A DNA stretch of 64,000 nucleotides, from positions 1,712,580-1,776,579 of the forward strand of contig NZ_KE150413.1 of the NCBI RefSeq assembly GCF_000411255.1, in the 5' to 3' direction. The notes beneath the pieces were generated by a model. That model was not told where the DNA came from. It worked only from the letters and a program-made list of their open reading frames with translations, and did no database searches. The stretch comes from Paenibacillus sp. HGH0039 (GTDB lineage Bacteria; Bacillota; Bacilli; Paenibacillales; NBRC-103111). The number at the start of each line of letters is the position of its first letter. The first letter of the stretch is position 1. Both the position numbers and the translations under genes were made by a program. Positions 32,636 through 41,371 of the stretch are shown here, one piece after another.

Positions 32636-33928
32636 ATGCGGCAGAACGGTCAAACACGTGTTAAATTCGCCCTGTTTACGGCAGCGGCGGCGATAGCCGT
32701 CATGACGTCGGGGTGTGAAGGGAAGCCTGCTTCCACAGGCGGCACGGGATCCGGCCCTGCAGGCACGGAAGCGCCCGGGCCAACCGACGCCGGCCAGGCA
32801 CGGGGGAGCGGCTTCGGGAATGCTCCCGTCGTGCCCGAACTCATAGAGCAGAAGGCGGCGGACTACACGCGGGAGATCGTGGCTTCCGGCCTTAATGTGC
32901 CGTGGGAACTGGTTTTTGCGCCGGATGGCCGCATATTTTTCACCGAGCGGCCGGGGCAGCTGAGGATGATCCGGGACGGCAACCTGCAGGAGAAGCCGCT
33001 TTTGAAGCTGCAGGACCCTTTTATCAGCAGCGGGGAGGGCGGGCTGCTCGGCTTGGCGCTCGATCCTGACTTCGCCGCCAATTCCTACCTGTATGTTTAC
33101 CATACGTACGCCGGAGAAGGAGAGACGAAGAACCGGGTACTCCGGCTGAAGCTGCAAGGTGACGAGGCTCTAATAGACCGCGTGCTGCTCGATGGCATAC
33201 CGGGGGCGGAGAATCATAACGGCGGACGGATCAAATTCGGCCCCGACAACATGCTTTATGTCACAACGGGCGAGAAATACGATCCGCCCCTGGCTCAGGA
33301 CAAGAACAGCCTCGGCGGCAAAATTTTGCGGATAAAGCCGGACGGTTCGATTCCGGAAGACAATCCGTTTCAAGGTTCGCCCGTGTACTCCTGGGGTCAC
33401 CGCAACGCACAGGGCCTGGCGTGGGACCCGCGAAGCGGCGCGCTGCTAAGCTCCGAACACGGACAGTCGGCACACGACGAGCTGAACGTCATCGTCCCGG
33501 GGGGAAACTACGGCTGGCCTCTGATCGAAGGGGACGAAACGGGATCGCCCAAGGCGGCCGGACCGCTTATCCCTCCGCTTCTGCACAGCGGCAAAGACAC
33601 ATGGGCCCCTTCGGGAATGACGTTCATCCGCCAGGGGCCGTGGCAGGGACGTCTAGCCGTCGCCGGGCTGAGAGGGACGAAGCTGCTGCTGTTCTCGCTT
33701 GAACCTGACCGCACGTCAGCTCCGGGAGCAGCGGCTTCCGTACCCGTTTACAAGCTGACCAAGGCGGAAGCCGCGTTCGCAGGCATCTTCGGACGGCTGC
33801 GCTCGGTAACGGAAGGCCCTGACGGCTCTCTGTACCTGCTGACGAACAACCGGGACGGGCGGGGTAAACCGGCGGGAGACGACGACAAAATCATCCGCCT
33901 GAAGCCGAAGCGGTCCGGCGCGGAATAA
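32636..33928 (+). CDS. PQQ-dependent sugar dehydrogenase-type lipoprotein
   Basis: A 430-residue predicted lipoprotein (signal peptide, lipobox MTSGC with Cys27) with a Gly/Pro/Ser-rich linker to about residue 65. A six-bladed beta-propeller of the glucose/sorbosone dehydrogenase family follows. The blade motifs VPWELVFAPDGRIFFTERPG, EGGLLGLALDP, HNGGRIKFG and YSWGHRNAQGLAWDP are clear. Family members may oxidise aldoses with PQQ, but many are of unknown substrate and no PQQ genes are visible here. ATG 32636 follows GGAGGGGAA. It occupies the place where B. subtilis has folE, between hbs and mtrB. Confidence 0.85.
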   Translation: MRQNGQTRVKFALFTAAAAIAVMTSGCEGKPASTGGTGSGPAGTEAPGPTDAGQARGSGFGNAPVVPELIEQKAADYTREIVASGLNVPWELVFAPDGRIFFTERPGQLRMIRDGNLQEKPLLKLQDPFISSGEGGLLGLALDPDFAANSYLYVYHTYAGEGETKNRVLRLKLQGDEALIDRVLLDGIPGAENHNGGRIKFGPDNMLYVTTGEKYDPPLAQDKNSLGGKILRIKPDGSIPEDNPFQGSPVYSWGHRNAQGLAWDPRSGALLSSEHGQSAHDELNVIVPGGNYGWPLIEGDETGSPKAAGPLIPPLLHSGKDTWAPSGMTFIRQGPWQGRLAVAGLRGTKLLLFSLEPDRTSAPGAAASVPVYKLTKAEAAFAGIFGRLRSVTEGPDGSLYLLTNNRDGRGKPAGDDDKIIRLKPKRSGAE

Positions 33929-33931
33929 GGG

Positions 33932-33961
33932 TTGACAGGCGGCTTCTTTTTAAAGCATGAT
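33932..33961 (+). promoter_or_regulatory. Possible promoter of mtrB
   Basis: TTGACA (33932-33937) and CATGAT (33956-33961) with 18-base spacing. Confidence 0.45.
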
Positions 33962-34014
33962 AAATTGTAAGCCACATACGGATAAGCAGTACGGATAGAA
34001 GGGGGTACCGATTT

Positions 34015-34236
34015 ATGGATCAGACACAGGGAGATTATTTTATTATTAAGGCGAAAGAAAACGGCGTACATGTGATCGGCCTGACAAGAGGACACGACAC
34101 GCGCTTTCATCATACCGAAAAGTTGGACAAAGGCGAGGTTATGATCGCCCAGTTCACGGAGCACACTTCGGCGGTGAAGGTCCGCGGCAAGGCGCTGATC
34201 ATGACGAAGTTCGGCAATATCGAAACCGAACAATAA
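34015..34236 (+). CDS. mtrB: Trp RNA-binding attenuation protein (TRAP)
   Basis: TRAP forms an 11-subunit ring that, with bound tryptophan, wraps RNA carrying NAG triplets and stops trp operon transcription. The 73-residue protein is nearly the length of the 75-residue B. subtilis protein. It keeps the tryptophan-binding region [14 protein letters not shown], the segment [19 protein letters not shown] and the RNA-contacting Lys and Arg in VKVRGKA. ATG 34015 follows AAGGGGG. The trp leader with 11 NAG triplets lies about 10 kb downstream. Confidence 0.96.
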   Translation: MDQTQGDYFIIKAKENGVHVIGLTRGHDTRFHHTEKLDKGEVMIAQFTEHTSAVKVRGKALIMTKFGNIETEQ

Positions 34237-34245
34237 TTTGCGTCG

Positions 34246-34267
34246 GCAGGCATAGCCTGCTTTTTTT
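34246..34267 (+). terminator. Terminator after mtrB
   Basis: GCAGGC, ATA loop, GCCTGC, seven T. Confidence 0.85.
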
Positions 34268-34307
34268 CATTGTACAATGGGATATAGACAGGAGGTGCCC
34301 TTGTACG

Positions 34308-34841
34308 ATGAACAAAATTGCCCGTCTGCTGACGATAGGCGGCCTGTCGGCGGCCGTTGTGCTGACTATGGCGTTCGTCCCGTTTCTGGACAGAAAGAAC
34401 AGCGGTCAAGGATCGGAAGCCTGGAGAAGTATTTCCGGCCCGGAATTGACGGAGGCTAATCTGCCCGATTACGTAAACGGACTCCCGCTTCAGCTGCGCG
34501 TGCGCAAGGTGGAACTTACACATTCCATTCTCTCGCTCGATCTGCTGCTGCCGGGTACGGCCGAAAAGAAGGTTGTTTACGGCGATCTGCTGCGGATCGC
34601 GCAATCGTCCCTGCTCCGGACCTCCAACATTAGCCGGGTGCTCGTCAGGATCGTGGAATACGGCGCAAAACCGGGCGAGAACGGTCCGGAGCTCGTCATG
34701 GCGATGGAAGCGGCCCGCACGGAGGCGAAGGCACTGTCCTCCTTGAAGGGAACCGACGGCGAAGATAAGGTCGCTGCCGAACTTCAGCGCAGATTTCTTC
34801 TGACCTTTACAAAGAAATGGCAGCGGCACTTTCCCGAATAA
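34308..34841 (+). CDS. Secreted or membrane-anchored protein, unknown function
   Basis: I do not recognise this 177-residue protein. It starts with a signal-anchor (about 8-26), followed by a soluble domain that would lie outside the membrane, rich in Leu and charged residues. The C-terminus is basic (FTKKWQRHFPE). ATG 34308 is preceded by AGGAGGTG at a 9-10 base distance. It sits between mtrB and hepS, with a terminator before it and the hepS promoter after it. Confidence 0.7.
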   Translation: MNKIARLLTIGGLSAAVVLTMAFVPFLDRKNSGQGSEAWRSISGPELTEANLPDYVNGLPLQLRVRKVELTHSILSLDLLLPGTAEKKVVYGDLLRIAQSSLLRTSNISRVLVRIVEYGAKPGENGPELVMAMEAARTEAKALSSLKGTDGEDKVAAELQRRFLLTFTKKWQRHFPE

Positions 34842-34867
34842 TTGCTTGTGCGTCACTCAAAAGGTTA

Positions 34868-34876
34868 TGCTATAAT
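34868..34876 (+). promoter_or_regulatory. Extended -10 promoter of hepS
   Basis: TGCTATAAT (TATAAT 34871-34876); TTGTGC at 34846-34851 is a possible -35 with long 19-base spacing. Confidence 0.5.
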
Positions 34877-34923
34877 TACTTAGATACGATCTATGAAACT
34901 GGCACACGTACGGAGGCTTTTGT

Positions 34924-35787
34924 ATGAACCCATATCGGATCCCTGAGATCGCTAAACAATATACGGATTATGACATGATCCGCCAGCATACGGATCTGCC
35001 TGATTTCCCGAACTTCCGGGCGCAGCTTCTGTATGCTTTTTTGAGCAGGGATTCCCGGCTTAACCCTTCATCCGAATTGTTTGCGCTCGTCACTTCGCTT
35101 GTCCAGATGGGACTCGATACGCATGACGAGGTAACGGTTTCTAATGAGGTGAAAGAGAAGAAAGCCGCCAGGTCCCGTCAGCTGAAAGTGCTGGCCGGCG
35201 ATTATTTCAGTTCCCGATTTTACCACCTGCTATCGCAAGCGGGTCAAATCGAACTTATCAAACGGTTGTCCACGGCCATCTGCGAGCTGAACCGGCTCAA
35301 AACGAACCTGTATGTGACGATGAAGCATCTTAAAGTCACGGCAGAGGACTACGTGCGGCAGTCCGTGGATATCAAGTCCCATCTGTTTAAGTCGTTCGGC
35401 GGACTGATGGAAGAAGTAAACCGCCGCGCCTGGCCGGAAATTCTCGAAGCGTTCACCCGCTGCGAAGTGATTTTCAAGGAGATTTTCCGTTCGGAATCTC
35501 TTCAGGATTTCCACGAGAGCTGGGGCTACTGGCACATTATCCAGAACGGCTCCAAAGAAGAGCGGAAGCTGCTTGAAGCTGAGGAGCAGGATCCGGCTAA
35601 ACTCAAAGCGCTGATTCACAAATACAACGTGCCGTCCCAATTGTACAACCTGCTTGCGGCCCAGCTTCAACAGCTGGAAGCGAAAGTAAAGCAGCTTGAT
35701 TCGGACAAGCTCGCAAGTGAACTGTTTCACATTGGCGAGCCATTTTTTCGTTTCATTTCCAAAACCAGAATACTGGAAGAGAGATAA
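34924..35787 (+). CDS. hepS: Heptaprenyl diphosphate synthase component I
   Basis: HepS is the non-catalytic small subunit that, with HepT, makes the C35 side chain of menaquinone-7. The 287-residue helical protein belongs to the HEPPP_synt_1 family. Typical segments are NFRAQLLYAFLSR and LVTSLVQMGLDTHDEV. ATG 34924 follows ACGGAGG. As in B. subtilis, it lies between mtrB and menG, but here hepT is separated from menG by three menaquinone genes. Confidence 0.85.
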   Translation: MNPYRIPEIAKQYTDYDMIRQHTDLPDFPNFRAQLLYAFLSRDSRLNPSSELFALVTSLVQMGLDTHDEVTVSNEVKEKKAARSRQLKVLAGDYFSSRFYHLLSQAGQIELIKRLSTAICELNRLKTNLYVTMKHLKVTAEDYVRQSVDIKSHLFKSFGGLMEEVNRRAWPEILEAFTRCEVIFKEIFRSESLQDFHESWGYWHIIQNGSKEERKLLEAEEQDPAKLKALIHKYNVPSQLYNLLAAQLQQLEAKVKQLDSDKLASELFHIGEPFFRFISKTRILEER

Positions 35788-35801
35788 AGGTGGGGAAAGC
35801 C

Positions 35802-36551
35802 GTGCAAGGCAAAACGAAAGAACAATTTGTTCATTCCGTGTTTGAAAGTATCGCGCCCAAATACGATAAAATGAACAGTATCCTAAGCTTCCGCAGGCAC
35901 AAGGCCTGGCGGAAATTTACGATGGCCAAAATGAACGTCAAGCCAGGATCGACCGCGATCGATATTTGCTGCGGAACTTGCGACTGGACGATCTCCATGG
36001 CGAAGGCAAGCGGCACGGGACAAATGGTCGGGCTGGATTTCAGCCAGAACATGCTCGATTACGGCGCGGGCAAGATTCGTGAGGAGAGGCTGGACAACCA
36101 GATCCGTCTCGTGCACGGCAATGCCATGAGCCTTCCTTTCGACGATAATACTTTCGATTATGCCACTATCGGGTTCGCGCTTCGGAACGTGCCGGATGTG
36201 GAGCAGGTGCTGCGTGAAATGCAGCGCGTTGTGAAACCGGGAGGGCTTGTCGTTTCTCTGGAGTTGTCCAAGCCTACTTGGCGGCCTTTTAAAGCTTTGT
36301 ATTATTTTTATTTTCAGAAAGTGCTTCCGGTGCTCGGCAAATTGATTGCCAAGTCTTACGAGCAGTACAGATGGCTTCCGGAATCGCTAATCAGTTTCCC
36401 AGACTATAAAGAGCTTGCCGAAATTTTTCGCCAAACGGGGCTTCAGAAAGTCGAAGCTTACCCGCTGACCTTCGGAATTGCGGCGCTTCATATAGGCGTC
36501 AAAGGGAATTCGAGTCAGGAGAGTAAGACAGATGCGACAACTCATTCATAA
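35802..36551 (+). CDS. menG: Demethylmenaquinone methyltransferase
   Basis: MenG (UbiE/MenH) makes menaquinone from demethylmenaquinone using S-adenosylmethionine. The 249-residue protein shows VFESIAPKYDKMN, the SAM site DICCGTCDWTISMA and GLDFSQNML. The GTG at 35802 gives the family N-terminus (MQGKTKEQFVHSVF) and has AAAGGTGGGG 6 bases upstream; the GTG at 35790 falls within that site. The 3' end overlaps the following gene by 20 bases. Confidence 0.93.
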   Translation: MQGKTKEQFVHSVFESIAPKYDKMNSILSFRRHKAWRKFTMAKMNVKPGSTAIDICCGTCDWTISMAKASGTGQMVGLDFSQNMLDYGAGKIREERLDNQIRLVHGNAMSLPFDDNTFDYATIGFALRNVPDVEQVLREMQRVVKPGGLVVSLELSKPTWRPFKALYYFYFQKVLPVLGKLIAKSYEQYRWLPESLISFPDYKELAEIFRQTGLQKVEAYPLTFGIAALHIGVKGNSSQESKTDATTHS

Positions 36552-37416
36552 AACAAAAATTTTCCTGGAAATGATCAAATTTGAGCATTCCCTTTTCGCC
36601 CTTCCTTTTGCCTATATGGGTTCTATTCTCGGAGCCGTTGTGGAAACGGGGCACTTGCCAACGTGGACGCAGATCATGTGGATCACGCTTGCGATGATCG
36701 GCGCCCGCACGGCCGCGATGTCCCTGAACCGGGTCATCGACAAGAAGTACGACAAGAAAAATCCGCGGACGGCGAACCGGGCGATCCCGGCGGGCCTGAT
36801 TTCAGTCGCGGAAGTGACGATATTTATTATCCTTTCATTCCTGCTGCTTTTCTGGTCAGCCTACCACCTGAACATGCTGTCCGTTTACCTGCTACCGGTT
36901 GCGGCCTTTTTTCTTGTCTTCTATTCGTACACCAAACGGTTTACGTGGGCGTGCCATTTTGTTCTCGGCATCACCTTGGGTCTTGCCCCGCTCGGCGGAT
37001 GGGTGGCGATTACCGGAGGAATCACGCCGGCCGCACTTGTCCTATTTATTACCGTAGCGATGTGGAGTGCCGGCTTCGACTTGCTCTACGCCTGCCAGGA
37101 TGTGGAGTTTGACCGCGAGGAAGGCCTGCATTCCTACCCGAGCCGCTTCGGTATTCCGACGGCGCTGATTACGGCGCGCGTTCTCCATACGCTGACCGCC
37201 GTAGGTCTGATCTCGCTTTTCTTTATGACGAATCTCAGTTGGTGGTACCTCGTCGGCATTATCATCGCGTACATCATTTTGTTTTACGAGCACCGCCTGG
37301 TTTCGCCGACGGATTTATCTAAGCTGAATACGGCGTTTTTCACCATGAACGGGATACTCAGCACGGTCGTTTTCGTCTTCACGCTGGTGGATATTCTCGT
37401 GGAGACATTCCGATGA
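36532..37416 (+). CDS. mqnP: UbiA-type prenyltransferase, probable MqnP
   Basis: A 294-residue polytopic membrane prenyltransferase. The first Mg-diphosphate motif is in LNRVIDKKYDKKNPRT, and the second in YACQDVEFDREEG. In the futalosine pathway MqnP attaches the polyprenyl chain to the naphthoate precursor. Assignment to MqnP rather than another UbiA enzyme rests on the neighbours mqnA, a ubiX-like gene, menG and hepS/T. ATG 36532 is preceded by AGGAGAG within menG. The stop overlaps the next start (ATGA). Confidence 0.85.
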   Translation: MRQLIHKTKIFLEMIKFEHSLFALPFAYMGSILGAVVETGHLPTWTQIMWITLAMIGARTAAMSLNRVIDKKYDKKNPRTANRAIPAGLISVAEVTIFIILSFLLLFWSAYHLNMLSVYLLPVAAFFLVFYSYTKRFTWACHFVLGITLGLAPLGGWVAITGGITPAALVLFITVAMWSAGFDLLYACQDVEFDREEGLHSYPSRFGIPTALITARVLHTLTAVGLISLFFMTNLSWWYLVGIIIAYIILFYEHRLVSPTDLSKLNTAFFTMNGILSTVVFVFTLVDILVETFR

Positions 37417-38048
37417 AGAAACGCGGCTGGGTCGTCGGCATTACGGGGGCAAGCGGCGCGATTTACGGAGTGACGCTCGTCAAGGAACTTCTGAAAAGGG
37501 GTGTTCCCGTCCATCTGGTCATTACGGATGCCGGCTGGCGGGTGCTTCACGAAGAGCTGGATTGGGTGGCCGCCAAGCGGAAAGAAACGCTGGAAGCTCA
37601 TTTCGGCGGTTTTCCGGGCCCGTACACGTATTATCCGCTCCAGGACATCGGGGCCGGCATAGCAAGCGGCTCGTTCCGCACCGAAGGCATGGTGGTTATG
37701 CCATGTTCGATGGGCACCTTAGCGGGAATTTCCCGAGGCGCCTCGGACAACCTTCTGGAGCGGGCAGCCGACGTGATGCTGAAAGAAGGGCGCAGGCTCA
37801 TTCTGGTTCCCCGGGAAACGCCGCTGCACGCCATTCATCTGGAGAACATGCTTGTCCTTGCCAAAATGGGCGTGAAGCTGATTCCGGCCATGCCGGCCTT
37901 CTATCAGCGACCTGAGACATTGGAAGACATCGTTGCCTTTCTCGTGGGGAAGGTACTAGACAACATGGATTTGGATCATGAATTGTTCAGAAGATGGGGA
38001 GAAAGCAATGACGACAACAGAGAAGAAACTGCGCATCGGGAGAATTGA
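37413..38048 (+). CDS. ubiX: UbiX-family flavin prenyltransferase
   Basis: UbiX makes prenylated FMN, the cofactor of UbiD-type decarboxylases. The 211-residue protein has VVGITGASGAIYGV (FMN binding), MPCSMGTLAGIS and LILVPRETPLH with LENMLVLAKMG. In futalosine clusters this gene works with a UbiD-like decarboxylase (MqnL); no such gene lies in the window. The start overlaps the upstream stop by four bases, and its end overlaps mqnA by 41 bases. Confidence 0.9.
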   Translation: MKKRGWVVGITGASGAIYGVTLVKELLKRGVPVHLVITDAGWRVLHEELDWVAAKRKETLEAHFGGFPGPYTYYPLQDIGAGIASGSFRTEGMVVMPCSMGTLAGISRGASDNLLERAADVMLKEGRRLILVPRETPLHAIHLENMLVLAKMGVKLIPAMPAFYQRPETLEDIVAFLVGKVLDNMDLDHELFRRWGESNDDNREETAHREN

Positions 38049-38871
38049 ATTTACGAATGCTTGGCCTGTGTTTTACCATTTTCCGGTGCAGAAGCTGGCA
38101 AATTCAGTAGAGTTCGTAAGTCAGGTTCCGACGGGTTTAAACCGGGCTCTGGCGGCGGGAGAGATCGATATGAGCGCTATCTCCTCGTTTTCGTACGGAG
38201 AAAATTTCCGGGATTACGTCCTGTTTCCCGATTTGTCGGTTAGTGCTTACGGATATGTGAATTCACTGCTGCTTTTTCATAAAAAACCGCTGGACCAATT
38301 GAAAAACGGAAGATTTGCGCTTCCGACTACCTCCGCAACGACGACAAACCTGCTGAAAATCATCATGAACAAAAAATACGGCGGCAATCCGACTTACAGT
38401 TATGCTCCGCCTGTGCTGGAAGACATGATGAAAGACAACGACGCGGCGCTCCTGATCGGCGACCATGCCATCAAAGCCAGCTGGCAGGGCAGCGGGTATA
38501 TGGTAACCGACCTGGGGCAAGAATGGAAGGAATGGACCGGGCATTGGATGTCGTTTGCCGTGTGGGCCGTCCGTAAAGATACTATCGAACGGTCGCCGGA
38601 GCTGGTTAAAAGAATCTTTGACGGTTTTGTGGAAAGCAAACGCAAGTCGCTGGACGACCTTACGGGCGTTGTGAATGAAGCCGTCCTCAAAATCGGCGGT
38701 TCGGAATCTTACTGGGAACATTATTTCAGAAATCTTTGCTACGAATTCGGTCCCGAGCAGTGGAGCGGTCTGGAGCTGTATTACCGCTATGCTTGGGAGC
38801 TTGGTTTTTTACCGGAAGAGGTCTCCATCCAGATCTGGTCCGATAATACGAGGGTGCGGGTGACGGAATGA
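38008..38871 (+). CDS. mqnA: Chorismate dehydratase MqnA (futalosine pathway)
   Basis: MqnA removes water from chorismate to give 3-enolpyruvylbenzoate, the entry to futalosine-dependent menaquinone synthesis. The 287-residue protein has a periplasmic-binding fold, with the family start IGRIEFTNAWPVFYHF, QVPTGLNRALAAGEIDMSAISSF and GDHAIKA. ATG 38008 follows GGGGAG. The stop overlaps the hepT start. Its substrate chorismate is made by AroC, encoded 3 kb downstream. Confidence 0.92.
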   Translation: MTTTEKKLRIGRIEFTNAWPVFYHFPVQKLANSVEFVSQVPTGLNRALAAGEIDMSAISSFSYGENFRDYVLFPDLSVSAYGYVNSLLLFHKKPLDQLKNGRFALPTTSATTTNLLKIIMNKKYGGNPTYSYAPPVLEDMMKDNDAALLIGDHAIKASWQGSGYMVTDLGQEWKEWTGHWMSFAVWAVRKDTIERSPELVKRIFDGFVESKRKSLDDLTGVVNEAVLKIGGSESYWEHYFRNLCYEFGPEQWSGLELYYRYAWELGFLPEEVSIQIWSDNTRVRVTE

Positions 38872-39842
38872 AAATTCTTAACATATACGTGCGCAAGAAA
38901 AAAGACGTGGGCGCTATCGAGCGGGAATTGGAAGTGAGCCTGCAGACCGACCACGCATTATTGACGGAAACGTCCATGCATCTGCTAAAGGCCGGGGGCA
39001 AAAGAATCCGGCCTGTTCTTGTCCTGTTGGGCGGCGAATTCGGAACCTATGATATTGAACGGTTGAAAATGATAGCGGTGCCGCTGGAGCTTTTCCATTC
39101 GGCCTCGCTCGTTCACGACGATGTGATAGACGATGCGGACACCCGGCGCGGCCAGGATACCGTAAAGTCCAGGTGGGACAACCGGATTGCGATGTATACC
39201 GGGGATTTTATTTTTGCCAAGGGGCTTGAGATTGCCGCCAGACTGGAAGATCCGCGTGTCCATTTGATCCTGTCAAAGGCACTGGTGGAGATGTCCATCG
39301 GTGAAATGGAACAGATCCGTTTCTTCTTCCATACGGAGCAGACGCTTCGGGATTATCTTCTCCGCATCAAGCGGAAGACGGCTCTTCTTATCGCGATTTC
39401 CTGCCAGCTCGGAGCTATGGTGGCGGGAGCCGACGAATACGTATCCAACCGGCTGTATTCTTTCGGCTACAACGTCGGGCTCGCATTCCAGATCCGGGAC
39501 GACATCCTTGATCTGTGCGGTACCGAGAAGGAGATCGGCAAACCTCCGGGAAGCGATATCAAACAGGGCAACATTACTCTGCCCGTTATTTTCGCCCTGC
39601 AGGAGGAGAAGCTCAGAGGCCCGATTCTGAGTGAGATCGAACGCATCCAGCAAGCGGACGGGCAGACGGACGTCAGCCGCGTTCTGGACATGATCCGCGG
39701 GAGCGGAGGGATCGAGAAATCCAGTGCGCTTGCCGACCGCTATATCGCAAAAGCCATTGCGGCTCTGGATACGCTTCCGAACATCCGGGCCAAGCAGGAT
39801 CTCATCCAGGTCGCCCATTTTATCGGCAACCGCACGCACTAA
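38868..39842 (+). CDS. hepT: Heptaprenyl diphosphate synthase component II
   Basis: The catalytic trans-prenyltransferase subunit, 324 residues. The first aspartate-rich motif is DDVID at 84-88, with RRG downstream. The second is DDILD near residue 212, followed by GKPPGSDIKQGNITLP. It extends farnesyl diphosphate with IPP (supplied via Fni upstream in the window) to the C35 chain. The ATG overlaps the mqnA stop by four bases, so it belongs to the hepS-menG-mqnP-ubiX-mqnA-hepT operon. Confidence 0.94.
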   Translation: MKILNIYVRKKKDVGAIERELEVSLQTDHALLTETSMHLLKAGGKRIRPVLVLLGGEFGTYDIERLKMIAVPLELFHSASLVHDDVIDDADTRRGQDTVKSRWDNRIAMYTGDFIFAKGLEIAARLEDPRVHLILSKALVEMSIGEMEQIRFFFHTEQTLRDYLLRIKRKTALLIAISCQLGAMVAGADEYVSNRLYSFGYNVGLAFQIRDDILDLCGTEKEIGKPPGSDIKQGNITLPVIFALQEEKLRGPILSEIERIQQADGQTDVSRVLDMIRGSGGIEKSSALADRYIAKAIAALDTLPNIRAKQDLIQVAHFIGNRTH

Positions 39843-39898
39843 TCCTATATTTTATCGGCCCGGCGGGCTCCGGTTTCACGGATGTGTGCAATTGTTCA

Positions 39899-39928
39899 TT
39901 GTACGTGCTGCTGAAACGGTGGTACAGT
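39899..39928 (+). promoter_or_regulatory. Possible promoter of ndk
   Basis: TTGTAC (39899-39904) and TACAGT (39923-39928), 18 bases apart. Confidence 0.5.
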
Positions 39929-39966
39929 AAGAGAGATTACTTTTCTACCAATTGGAGGCAGATTAC

Positions 39967-40410
39967 ATGGAAAAAACTTTTCTAATGGTAAAACCGGACG
40001 GCGTCCAGCGCGGACTGATCGGAGAGATCGTCAAGAGACTGGAGCAGAAAGGCTTCCAGCTGGTAGCCGCTAAACTGATGCTGATGACAAGAGAGCAGGC
40101 GGAAGAGCATTATGCCGAGCATAAAGGCAAAGACTTCTTCGAGCCGCTTGTAGAGTTTATTACTTCCGGTCCCGTATTTGCCATGGTGTGGCAGGGCGAG
40201 CAAGTTATTGCGCTTTCCCGCATTCTGAACGGTAAAACGAACGTACTGGAAGCGGCTCCCGGAACGATCCGCGGCGACTTCGCCTTACATACGAGATTAA
40301 ACCTGATTCACGGCTCGGATTCACCCGAGAGCGCAGAGCGTGAGATCAACCATTTCTTCAAGCCGGAAGAAATTTTGGATTACAAGCGCGACGTATCCCG
40401 CTGGTTGTAA
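39967..40410 (+). CDS. ndk: Nucleoside diphosphate kinase
   Basis: Ndk equilibrates nucleoside di- and triphosphates through a phosphohistidine. The 147-residue protein has [18 protein letters not shown]. The catalytic His lies in [16 protein letters not shown] near residue 115. ATG 39967 follows GGAGGCAG; an upstream in-frame ATG at 39952 would start before that site. A terminator follows. Confidence 0.97.
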   Translation: MEKTFLMVKPDGVQRGLIGEIVKRLEQKGFQLVAAKLMLMTREQAEEHYAEHKGKDFFEPLVEFITSGPVFAMVWQGEQVIALSRILNGKTNVLEAAPGTIRGDFALHTRLNLIHGSDSPESAEREINHFFKPEEILDYKRDVSRWL

Positions 40411-40420
40411 TCAGACTAGG

Positions 40421-40462
40421 GAAAAAGATATGGGCATTTTTGCCTATATCTTTTTCTTTTTT
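40421..40462 (+). terminator. Terminator after ndk
   Basis: GAAAAAGATATGGGCA pairs with TGCCTATATCTTTTTC (one G-U pair) and is followed by six T. Confidence 0.85.
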
Positions 40463-40529
40463 GCAGGAGAATTCGCCCGGGATAGGGAATATCAACACCT
40501 GGACAAATACATCAGAGGTGGGATACAAC

Positions 40530-41309
40530 TTGGAAAACGACGATTTTCCGTTATTTATCCGCAAAATCAAGGACTTCACATCGATAGATCTCGCATTATA
40601 CAAAGAAGCTCAGATGAAAAGGCGTCTGACGACGCTGCGGATCAAAAAAGGCTACAATACCTTCTCGGCCTATTTCGATGCCATGTCGAAAGATAAAGAA
40701 CTCTTTTACGAATTTCTGGACCGGATGACCATCAATGTTTCCGAATTTTGGCGCAACCCGAACCGCTGGGAAGTGATGGAACAGAAATTTTTGCCGGAAC
40801 TGAGAAACGCGAGCCGGAATCTCAAAGTATGGAGCGCAGCCTGCTCGACCGGCGAGGAGCCGTATACGCTGGCTATGATCTTGTCCCACATGGGCGCTTT
40901 GCGTGACGCCTCCATCCTTGCGACGGACATTGACGAAGGAGCGCTGGAAAAGGCGCGCCGCGGCATTTATGTGGAAAGATCGCTCAAAGACGTTCCGACC
41001 CACTACGTGAAAACGTATTTCAAACAGGAGCAGCTCGGTTTCCATGTCACCGACGAGCTCAAGAAAGCGGTGAAATTCCAGAAGCAGAACCTGCTGGAGG
41101 ATCGTTTCGACAGCGGCTTCGACCTGATTGTTTGCCGCAATGTCATCATTTATTTTACGGAAGAAGCGAAGCACCGGCTGTATCAGAAATTTTCAAAAGC
41201 GTTGAAACCGGGAGGCATTCTGTTCGTGGGTTCCACCGAGCAGATTTTTTCTCCGGCCCAGTATGACCTCGAACCCGCGGATACCTTTTTTTACCGGAAA
41301 AAGGGGTAG
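40530..41309 (+). CDS. cheR: Chemotaxis protein methyltransferase CheR
   Basis: CheR methylates glutamates of chemoreceptors with S-adenosylmethionine. The 259-residue protein has the CheR N-terminal helical domain (LALYKEAQMKRRLTTL) and the SAM site WSAACSTGEEPYTLAM. NVIIYF and LFVGSTEQIF lie near the end. I place the start at TTG 40530 because AGAGGTGGG lies about 9 bases upstream and the N-terminus then matches B. subtilis. The ATG at 40440 falls inside the ndk terminator. The other chemotaxis genes are not nearby, as in B. subtilis. Confidence 0.92.
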   Translation: MENDDFPLFIRKIKDFTSIDLALYKEAQMKRRLTTLRIKKGYNTFSAYFDAMSKDKELFYEFLDRMTINVSEFWRNPNRWEVMEQKFLPELRNASRNLKVWSAACSTGEEPYTLAMILSHMGALRDASILATDIDEGALEKARRGIYVERSLKDVPTHYVKTYFKQEQLGFHVTDELKKAVKFQKQNLLEDRFDSGFDLIVCRNVIIYFTEEAKHRLYQKFSKALKPGGILFVGSTEQIFSPAQYDLEPADTFFYRKKG

Positions 41310-41371
41310 GAATGTATAACTTTTCCTTTTGAAACCGATACTTGGAGTACTGTCTTTCAAGGAGGACTCAA

